Shown here piece after piece: positions 41,144-47,204 of a stretch of 47,204 nucleotides of DNA. Positions within the stretch are counted from its first letter, which is position 1; each line of letters begins with the position of its first letter. The translations under genes and the position numbers were made by a program. The DNA lies in assembly GCA_009911195.1 (NCBI GenBank), contig QXWV01000034.1, positions 1 to 47,204 on the forward strand. Direction: 5' to 3'. The notes below the pieces were generated by a model. The model did not search any database. It saw only the letters and a program-made list of their open reading frames with translations, and had not been told where the DNA came from. This stretch comes from Lachnospiraceae bacterium (lineage in GTDB: Bacteria > Bacillota > Clostridia > Lachnospirales > Lachnospiraceae).

Positions 41144-43570
41144 ATGAAGGAGATTTACAGAGTGAATACGCGCCCGGCGGCATTGCCGGAGAATCAGGTA
41201 ACAGGTGAAAAATACAGGATTACTATGCTGACGGAAGGGCTTGTTCGGCTGGAATACAGCGAAGACGGAGTCTTTGAAGACAGGGCGACACAAATGGCCT
41301 GGTATCGGGATTTCCCGGAAACTGACTACCGGTTAATCCGTAATCCGGACGGGATTGAAATCCATACTTCACGCATTCAGCTAATATATAATGAAGAAAA
41401 GTTTTCAAAAAACGGGTTGAGCATCCAGGTAAAAGGGGATTTCAGCGCTTACCACAGCATCTGGCGCTATGGGGAAGCGGTTCACGATTTGGGCGGAACA
41501 GCCAGGACTCTGGACGAAGCGGACGGGGCGGTGGAATTGGACCATGGAGTAATATCGCGGTTTGGCTATTCGGTATTGGAGGATAGCCAGTCGCAGATAC
41601 TGCTTGATGATGGATGGATTGAGCCGCGTAAAAAGGGGGTTCAGGATATCTATTTCTTTGGCTATGGACACGATTATAAAGAGGCTCTCAAAGATTTCTA
41701 TTATTTGAGCGGGAAAACCCCTATGCTGCCCCGTTATGCCCTGGGAAACTGGTGGAGCCGTTTCTTTCCTTATACGGAAGAGTCTTATATGGAACTGATG
41801 GAACGGTTCGATAAGGAAAGGCTTCCCTTCACGGTGGCTGTGGTGGATACGGACTGGCATTTGGTAAACATCGATAAGAAGTATGGGAGCGGTTGGACCG
41901 GTTATACATGGAATAAGGAATATTTTCCGGACCCGGCCCGTTTCTTAGGCAAGCTTCATGAGAGGGGTATGCGTACTGCTTTGAATGTCCATCCGGCAGA
42001 AGGGGTGAAAGCCCATGAAGAGATGTATGTAGAAATGGCAAAAGCCATGGGTGTGGATTATACAAAAGAAGACCCGGTGAACTTTGATGTGACAAACCCG
42101 GAATTCATAAAAAATTATTTTAAATACCTGCATTACCCCAGGGAAAAGGAAGGTGTGGATTTCTGGTGGCTGGACTGGCAGCAGGGAACAAGCTGTAAGG
42201 TGGAAGGGCTGGACCCGCTTTGGACTCTGAACCATTTCCATTTCCTGGACAGTGCAAAAGGTGGGAAACGCCCTATGACATTTTCCAGGTATGCTAATGC
42301 AGGAAGCCATAGATATCCGGTGGGCTTTTCCGGAGATACTCTTATTACATGGGAGTCCTTGGATTTCCAGCCTTATTTTACGGCGAATGCATCCAATATT
42401 GGCTATGGCTGGTGGAGTCATGATATCGGCGGACATATGATGGGGTATAAAAATGACGAGATGGAAGCCAGGTGGGCGCAGTTTGGAGTTTATTCCCCGA
42501 TTATGCGTCTCCATAGCTCATTCAGCGAATTCAATGGAAAAGAACCCTGGCGGTTTAAGAAAGAAACGGAACTGGCAATGGGGGATTCCCTGCGCCACAG
42601 GCATCGCATGATACCTTATCTGTATTCCATGAATTACCGCAGTTATAAGGAAGACTTGCCCATTATAGAGCCTATGTATTACGAGTACCCGGAAGAAAGG
42701 GAAGCTTACCAGGTAAAGAACCAGTATTATTTCGGGAGCGAACTTTTGGTAGCCCCGATTACAACACCCCGGATTCCCGGGCTTAATGTGGCCGGTGTGA
42801 AGGTATGGCTGCCGGAAGGGACTTGGTATGATATTTGCACGGGGATGATTTACGAAGGCGGGCGCAGCCTGAATATGTACCGCGATTTGAACAGCATTCC
42901 CGTCCTGGCAAAAGCGGGTGGAATCCTTCCGTTTACGGAAGAGATTTTGGCATCGGAAGCTGCCAGGAATCCGGCATCGCTAAAAGTATACGTATATGCC
43001 GGGGCGGACGGAAAGTTTACCCTTTATGAGGATGATAATGAAAGCGTTGCCTATGAATCCGGCGATTGTGTAAAAACCTTATTTACATACGAGGAAGGGG
43101 AAAGGGCTGTATTCACCATAGAACCGGCAGAAGGAAACCTGGAACTGATTCCCGGGGAACGGGAATTTACGGTGGTGGCGGCCGGATTCTTAGAAGAAGC
43201 GGCCAACCTGGTGGCAGTGACAGTAGACGGCCAGTTCTTACCGGGAGAAAAACTGGAAATTTCTTATGAGAAGGAAAAACAGGCGGTCACGGTGAAAATC
43301 CCCAATGTGGGAACGGGGCAGAGAGTGCAGGTTTTCCTGCCGATGGAACATCGGGCGAAAGGAAACCTGGTAGAAGAGAGGGTATTTGCATTTTTAAACC
43401 AGGCAGAAATAGAATTTATGCAAAAAGATGCGGTCTTCCAGGCGGTGAAGAAAGAGCCACGGGTTTGCGTGCTGCTGGCTCAGCTTCATGCCATGGGGCT
43501 GGAGAAAGAATTTTATGAAGCGCTGGCAGAGATTCTGACGGCGGCAGGGGCAGATAAAACGTCGGCATAG
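41144..43570 (+). CDS. GH31-family alpha-glycosidase
   Basis: An 808-aa retaining alpha-glycosidase without signal peptide, so cytoplasmic and acting on sugars brought in by the adjacent importer. The N-terminal beta-sandwich (~1-200) precedes a TIM barrel with LPRYALGNWWSRFFPYTEESY. The nucleophile motif is WWLDWQQG (near residue 345), a variant of the usual WxDMNE; the acid/base Asp is in GFSGDTLITWESL; NIGYGWWSHDIGGHMMGY and RLHSS follow. A DUF5110-like beta domain and an extra helical tail (~750-808) close the protein. The WLDWQQ subgroup is typed as alpha-glucosidase or alpha-xylosidase in annotation, with few members characterised. Exact substrate unknown. Confidence 0.9.
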   Translation: MKEIYRVNTRPAALPENQVTGEKYRITMLTEGLVRLEYSEDGVFEDRATQMAWYRDFPETDYRLIRNPDGIEIHTSRIQLIYNEEKFSKNGLSIQVKGDFSAYHSIWRYGEAVHDLGGTARTLDEADGAVELDHGVISRFGYSVLEDSQSQILLDDGWIEPRKKGVQDIYFFGYGHDYKEALKDFYYLSGKTPMLPRYALGNWWSRFFPYTEESYMELMERFDKERLPFTVAVVDTDWHLVNIDKKYGSGWTGYTWNKEYFPDPARFLGKLHERGMRTALNVHPAEGVKAHEEMYVEMAKAMGVDYTKEDPVNFDVTNPEFIKNYFKYLHYPREKEGVDFWWLDWQQGTSCKVEGLDPLWTLNHFHFLDSAKGGKRPMTFSRYANAGSHRYPVGFSGDTLITWESLDFQPYFTANASNIGYGWWSHDIGGHMMGYKNDEMEARWAQFGVYSPIMRLHSSFSEFNGKEPWRFKKETELAMGDSLRHRHRMIPYLYSMNYRSYKEDLPIIEPMYYEYPEEREAYQVKNQYYFGSELLVAPITTPRIPGLNVAGVKVWLPEGTWYDICTGMIYEGGRSLNMYRDLNSIPVLAKAGGILPFTEEILASEAARNPASLKVYVYAGADGKFTLYEDDNESVAYESGDCVKTLFTYEEGERAVFTIEPAEGNLELIPGEREFTVVAAGFLEEAANLVAVTVDGQFLPGEKLEISYEKEKQAVTVKIPNVGTGQRVQVFLPMEHRAKGNLVEERVFAFLNQAEIEFMQKDAVFQAVKKEPRVCVLLAQLHAMGLEKEFYEALAEILTAAGADKTSA

Positions 43571-43590
43571 GCCGTGTGGAATGGAAGGAA

Positions 43591-43625
43591 GAAGAGGGCA
43601 TCGGGTAAGGATGTCCTCTTCTTTA
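43591..43625 (+). terminator. Terminator of the second ABC/GH31 operon
   Basis: GAAGAGGGCATC (43591-43602) pairs with GATGTCCTCTTC (43610-43621), one G-U, followed by TTTA, 20 nt after the stop codon. Confidence 0.8.
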
Positions 43626-43688
43626 TACATCATAAGGTACGGGATTTACAAATCTTTTAAAGAAATACTGGAATTTCCTTTTCCAATG

Positions 43689-43697
43689 TGCTATAAT
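43689..43697 (+). promoter_or_regulatory. Extended -10 promoter of tig
   Basis: TGC-TATAAT at 43689-43697, about 90 nt before the tig start; -35 region weak. No CtsR heptad operator is visible nearby. Confidence 0.55.
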
Positions 43698-43786
43698 CCT
43701 ACAATGACTGTAATTATGTACTTTATGCGTAGGTATTTGCGATAAAACAAGCGATAACACCTAATATTAAGGAGGAAATTAATAAA

Positions 43787-45073
43787 ATGAGTTTACAGGT
43801 GGAAAAATTAGAGAAAAACATGGCAAAACTGACAATTGAGGTATCTGCCGAAGAACTGGAAAAAGCGATTGAAAATGTATACCAGAGAAGCAAGAAAAAT
43901 ATAAGCGTTCCCGGTTTCAGAAAAGGGAAAGTGCCGCGCAAGATGATAGAGAGAATGTACGGTAAAGAAGTATTTTTTGAAGATGCTGTCAATGACTTGC
44001 TTCCCGATGCCTACGAGGAAGCCCTGGAGGAGTGCGAAGAAGAAATCGTTTCTTCACCGAAAATCGAAGTGGTTCAGGTAGAAGCCGGAAAACCTCTTAT
44101 TTTTACTGCGGAAGTTGCTACGAAGCCGGAAATCGGCCTGGGCAAATATAAAGGGGTGAAAATTGATAAAATAGATACAGAAGTTACCGAAGAGGAAGTA
44201 AATGCCGAACTGGAGAGGCAGCGGGAGAACAATGCGAGGAATATCGCAGTGGAAGACAGGCCGGTAAAGGATGGTGACATGACGGTCATCGATTTTGAAG
44301 GCTTCGTGGACGGAGTGCCTTTTGAAGGGGGCAAAGGGGAGGACTACCCGTTGACGATTGGTTCCGGCGCATTTATCCCTGGGTTTGAAGAGCAGCTTGT
44401 GGGCGCAGAAATTGGCAAAGAAGTGGAAGTAAATGTTACTTTCCCGGAGAATTACCAGGCAGAGGAATTGAAGGGGAAAGCAGCCCTGTTTAAATGTACG
44501 GTAAAAGAAATTAAGGAAAAAGAGCTTCCTGAACTGGATGACGAATTCGCCAGCGAGGTTTCCGAGTTCGACACTTTGGCGGAATATAAAGAGGATATAA
44601 AGAAAAACCTGTCAGAAAGGAAAGAAAGGGAAGCTAAGAACGCAAAAGAAGATGCAGTCATTGATGCGATTATCAATGATTCCGATATAGAAATCCCGGA
44701 GCCGATGCTGGAAACGCAGCAAAAGCAGATGGCGGATGACTTTGCCCAGAGGATACAGATGCAGGGGATTAAACTGGACCAGTATTTCCAGATTACCGGA
44801 AGCAGCTACGATACGCTGCTTGAACAGATTAAGCCCCAGGCTGAGAAACGGATTAAGTCCAGGCTTGTATTGGAAGCAGTTGTGGCGAAGGAAGGGATTG
44901 AAGTTTCCGAGGATGAGTATGTAAAGGAAACGGAAAGAATGGCAGAAATCTATCAGATGGAAGCGGAAAAAGTCAGGGAAATGCTTGGTGAGAAGGAAAA
45001 AGGGCAGGTTATGAAGGACTTGGCTATCCAAAAAGCGGTAGAATTTGTTGTAGAAAAAGCAAAAGAGAAATAA
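43787..45073 (+). CDS. tig: Trigger factor
   Basis: Ribosome-associated chaperone and peptidyl-prolyl isomerase that receives nascent chains at the exit tunnel. 428 aa. The ribosome-docking loop GFRKGKVPRKMIERMYG is at residues ~44-60. The FKBP-type PPIase domain (~150-245) contains VIDFEGFVDGVPFEGGKGEDYPLTIGSGAFIPGFEEQLVG. The C-terminal helical arms bind client. GGAGG lies upstream of the ATG. Followed by clpP and clpX in the order usual for Firmicutes, with a separate promoter before clpP. Confidence 0.97.
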   Translation: MSLQVEKLEKNMAKLTIEVSAEELEKAIENVYQRSKKNISVPGFRKGKVPRKMIERMYGKEVFFEDAVNDLLPDAYEEALEECEEEIVSSPKIEVVQVEAGKPLIFTAEVATKPEIGLGKYKGVKIDKIDTEVTEEEVNAELERQRENNARNIAVEDRPVKDGDMTVIDFEGFVDGVPFEGGKGEDYPLTIGSGAFIPGFEEQLVGAEIGKEVEVNVTFPENYQAEELKGKAALFKCTVKEIKEKELPELDDEFASEVSEFDTLAEYKEDIKKNLSERKEREAKNAKEDAVIDAIINDSDIEIPEPMLETQQKQMADDFAQRIQMQGIKLDQYFQITGSSYDTLLEQIKPQAEKRIKSRLVLEAVVAKEGIEVSEDEYVKETERMAEIYQMEAEKVREMLGEKEKGQVMKDLAIQKAVEFVVEKAKEK

Positions 45074-45119
45074 ATTATAATAAAAGAATAAAAATTCTCT
45101 TAATTCAGAGTCCATGTTG

Positions 45120-45148
45120 TTGCAAAAACGAATGTAAAAGGCTATGAT
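45120..45148 (+). promoter_or_regulatory. Promoter of clpP-clpX
   Basis: TTGCAA (45120-45125), 17-nt spacer, TATGAT (45143-45148), 47 nt before the clpP start codon. Confidence 0.6.
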
Positions 45149-45194
45149 GTCTTAGTATTGTTTTTGAACGGATGGAATGCAAGGAGGAAGTAAC

Positions 45195-45791
45195 ATGAGT
45201 TTAGTGCCTTATGTCATTGAACAGACGAGCAGGGGCGAAAGGTCCTATGACATTTATTCAAGGCTTTTGAAAGACAGGATTATATTTTTGGGGGAGGAAG
45301 TAAACGATACTTCTGCCAGTATAGTGGTGGCACAGCTTCTTTTTCTGGAATCGGAAGACCCGGAGAAGGACATTCATCTGTATATCAATAGCCCGGGGGG
45401 TGTGATTACAGCAGGGATGGCCATCTATGATACTATGAATTTTGTCAAATGCGATGTATCCACCGTTTGCATCGGTATGGCTGCAAGCATGGGGGCTTTT
45501 CTTCTTGCGGGGGGAGCAAAGGGCAAGCGGTTTGCGCTTCCTAATGCGGAAGTTATGATTCACCAGCCTGCAGGGGGTGCCCAGGGCCAGGCAACGGAAA
45601 TCGAGATAACGGCAAAGCATATTCTGGCTACGAAGGAAAAGATGGCGAGAATTATGGCACAGAATACAGGGCAGGATTTTGAAGTAATTATGGCGGATAC
45701 GGAAAGGGATAACTGGAAGACCGCCGAAGAAGCGCTGAAGTATGGGTTGATTGACAAGATTATCGAAAATCATGCCAGCTTTGGGAAATAA
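45195..45791 (+). CDS. clpP: ATP-dependent Clp protease proteolytic subunit
   Basis: Serine protease forming the tetradecameric chamber that degrades proteins unfolded by ClpX and other Clp ATPases. 198 aa. The catalytic triad is visible: Ser98 in [11 protein letters not shown], His123 in MIHQPAGG and the Asp near residue 172 in MADTERDNW. The N-terminus [24 protein letters not shown] is the standard propeptide/axial loop. AAGGAGG (45181-45187) is 7 nt before the ATG; the frame extends back to 45177 without need. Confidence 0.97.
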   Translation: MSLVPYVIEQTSRGERSYDIYSRLLKDRIIFLGEEVNDTSASIVVAQLLFLESEDPEKDIHLYINSPGGVITAGMAIYDTMNFVKCDVSTVCIGMAASMGAFLLAGGAKGKRFALPNAEVMIHQPAGGAQGQATEIEITAKHILATKEKMARIMAQNTGQDFEVIMADTERDNWKTAEEALKYGLIDKIIENHASFGK

Positions 45792-45798
45792 AAGTTTG

Positions 45799-45830
45799 CA
45801 TGTTATGGAAAGGGCATGGTTATAAACATG
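45799..45830 (+). repeat. Start-site module, copy at clpX
   Basis: CATGTTATGGAAAGGGCATGG with in-frame ATGs at 45816 and 45828. Confidence 0.6.
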
Positions 45831-47081
45831 GCGGGGAAGAATTCTGATGATATCAGATGCTCGTTCTGCAATAAAAGGCAGGAACAGGTGAAAAAGCTGA
45901 TTGCTGGTCCTGCGGGAGTCTACATCTGCGATGAATGCGTGGAAATATGTTCGGACATTATTGAAGAAGAATACGAGGAAGAGCCGGTAGAGGACGAGTT
46001 TGACATCAATCTATTAAAACCGGTAGAAATTAAAGATTTTTTGGATGATTATGTAATTGGGCAGGAAGCGGCAAAAAAAGTATTGGCTGTTTCGGTTTAT
46101 AATCATTATAAGAGAGTATTGGCACCGAAGGATGATGATGAAGTTGAGCTCCAGAAAAGCAATATTATTTTAGTGGGTCCCACAGGCTCCGGAAAGACTT
46201 TTCTGGCACAGACTTTGGCAAAAATCATCAATGTGCCTTTCGCGATTGCGGATGCCACCACTTTGACAGAGGCGGGCTATGTAGGCGAAGATGTGGAAAA
46301 TATTTTGTTAAAATTAATACAGGCGGCTGATTATGATGTTGAGCGCGCCCAGTACGGTATTGTTTATATCGATGAAATTGACAAGATTACAAAGAAAAGC
46401 GAAAATGTATCCATCACCCGTGATGTTTCCGGCGAAGGAGTACAGCAGGCTCTTCTGAAAATTGTAGAAGGGACGATAGCCAGCGTACCCCCTCAGGGAG
46501 GGAGAAAGCATCCCCACCAGGAACTTATCCAGATTGATACATCCAATATTTTATTCATTTGCGGAGGGGCTTTTGACGGGCTGGAGAAAATCGTGGAATC
46601 CCGTTTGGACAGAAGCGCGATTGGCTTCAATGCAGAAGTGACTTCAAAGCATACGAAAAAGATTGACGATTTGCTGAAGGAAGTGACGCCGCAGGATTTG
46701 GTAAAGTTTGGGTTGATTCCGGAATTTGTAGGACGTGTTCCGATTAATGTTACCCTTGAGGGTTTGGATAAAGAGGCTCTGGTAAGAATCTTAAAAGAGC
46801 CGAAGAACGCATTGGTGAAACAGTATAAGAAATTGTTTGATTTTGACGGGGTAAAACTGGACTTTGAAGAAGATGCGGTAGAAATGATTGCAGATAAAGC
46901 ATTGGAGCGCAAGACCGGGGCGAGAGGGCTTCGTTCCGTTATGGAGAACGCAATGATGGATGTAATGTACCGAATACCTTCTGACGAATCCATTACTAAA
47001 TGCGTAGTAACCAAAGGGGCGGTAGAGGGAACAAGTGAACCTTTGCTCATCCACCGGGAAGCGATGCGCCCGGCTAAATAG
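45828..47081 (+). CDS. clpX: ATP-dependent Clp protease ATP-binding subunit ClpX
   Basis: AAA+ unfoldase that delivers tagged substrates to ClpP. 417 aa from the ATG at 45828. The N-terminal zinc finger is C11-x2-C14-x19-C34-x2-C37. Walker A GPTGSGKT, Walker [18 protein letters not shown] pore loop region, arginine/sensor regions [21 protein letters not shown] and the sensor-2 motif TGARGLRS are all present. The in-frame ATG at 45816 adds MVIN and is possible. The gap to clpP is short and the genes share a promoter. The lon gene that often follows is beyond the window. Confidence 0.97.
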   Translation: MAGKNSDDIRCSFCNKRQEQVKKLIAGPAGVYICDECVEICSDIIEEEYEEEPVEDEFDINLLKPVEIKDFLDDYVIGQEAAKKVLAVSVYNHYKRVLAPKDDDEVELQKSNIILVGPTGSGKTFLAQTLAKIINVPFAIADATTLTEAGYVGEDVENILLKLIQAADYDVERAQYGIVYIDEIDKITKKSENVSITRDVSGEGVQQALLKIVEGTIASVPPQGGRKHPHQELIQIDTSNILFICGGAFDGLEKIVESRLDRSAIGFNAEVTSKHTKKIDDLLKEVTPQDLVKFGLIPEFVGRVPINVTLEGLDKEALVRILKEPKNALVKQYKKLFDFDGVKLDFEEDAVEMIADKALERKTGARGLRSVMENAMMDVMYRIPSDESITKCVVTKGAVEGTSEPLLIHREAMRPAK

Positions 47082-47092
47082 TAATGAAAAGT

Positions 47093-47126
47093 GAGGCGTC
47101 GCCGGGGAAAGGCGGCGTTTCTTTTT
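47093..47126 (+). terminator. Terminator after clpX
   Basis: GAGGCGTCGCC (from 47093) pairs with GGCGGCGTTTC using several G-U pairs; loop GGGGAAA; followed by TTTTT. Confidence 0.8.
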
Positions 47127-47127
47127 A

Positions 47128-47204
47128 CCTTATAGGAAATTCCGTCGCCAGACGGACATAAATTGACGAAGAACCAAAGGTTCTTCATGAAGTGGCGAAG
47201 CCAC
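47128..47204. repeat. Run of three small hairpins after clpX
   Basis: CCTTATAGGAA (47128-47138) also occurs at 15905-15915 and, with one change, at 34470-34480. It is followed by CCGTC-GCCA-GACGG (47142-47155), GAAGAACC-AAA-GGTTCTTC (47168-47186) and GTGGC-GAA-GCCAC (47192-47204). No gene is visible; the window ends inside or at the edge of this array. Confidence 0.55.

Noticed and set aside
46493-47188. 231-codon minus-strand frame opposite clpX
   Set aside because: Shadow of clpX; runs through the clpX terminator and has no recognisable motif.

Overview
The window looks like chromosome of an anaerobic, spore-forming Gram-positive bacterium of the Lachnospiraceae (Clostridium cluster XIVa) type. 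The basis is spoVAA/spoVAB, an alpha/beta-type small acid-soluble spore protein (SASP), sigma-G-like promoters, many LacI-family sugar systems, AGGAGG-type ribosome sites and a tig-clpP-clpX operon. The taxonomic placement is inference; no rRNA is present.

Layout. 1-76: end of an IS21-like element that has cut into a cysQ-type gene (77-601). 677-7774: surface-polymer operon with a GT2 glycosyltransferase, a GT4-HAD fusion, a pentulose-phosphate 3-epimerase, an IspD/TarI-like cytidylyltransferase and a zinc polyol-phosphate dehydrogenase, probably making a CDP-activated polyol. 7937-12944: DUF3006-like protein, spoVAA-spoVAB behind a consensus sigma-G promoter, PepSY lipoprotein, cardiolipin synthase, DUF1700 protein and an unrecognised 46-aa Asn-rich protein with a sporulation-like promoter. 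13166-16109: RlmL-type methyltransferase, dITPase, phosphoesterase and six tRNAs (Pro, Gly, Arg, His, Gln, Lys). 16297-21251: MATE exporter, LacI regulator, glycogen phosphorylase. 21300-24140: decayed integrative element (integrase, reversed toxin-antitoxin pair, ImmA-like protein, Xre repressor, operator-studded promoter), whose right end is fused to the 3' part of a PTS EIICB gene. 24632-26857: 6-phospho-alpha-glucosidase and RpiR regulator. 26965-33119: ABC sugar transporter with its own LacI regulator, facing a frameshifted malQ. 33169-36180: CYTH protein, DJ-1/PfpI protein, CBS protein, SASP, small alarmone synthetase. 36346-43570: LacI regulator divergent from a second ABC sugar transporter and a GH31 glycosidase. 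43787-47081: trigger factor, ClpP, ClpX.

How it works together. Most of 16-44 kb concerns alpha-glucans and alpha-glucosides: phosphorolysis (GlgP), disproportionation (MalQ), a phosphorylated-disaccharide route (PTS remnant plus GH4), and two ABC importers, one paired with a GH31 hydrolase. Neither ABC operon encodes an ATPase, so both probably share one encoded elsewhere. Related CG-centred operators occur at lacI-1, glgP and the first ABC operon.

Most unusual signals: (i) two near-identical 5'-leader elements, before the MATE gene and before the GH4 gene, that can each fold into the same H-type pseudoknot placed directly upstream of the Shine-Dalgarno sequence; (ii) a five-copy start-site module with a long Shine-Dalgarno spacing and two in-frame ATGs exactly 12 nt apart; (iii) capture of a PTS/GH4 operon by a phage-type promoter with three operators; (iv) sigma-G-type promoters that link unannotated or separate genes to the forespore.
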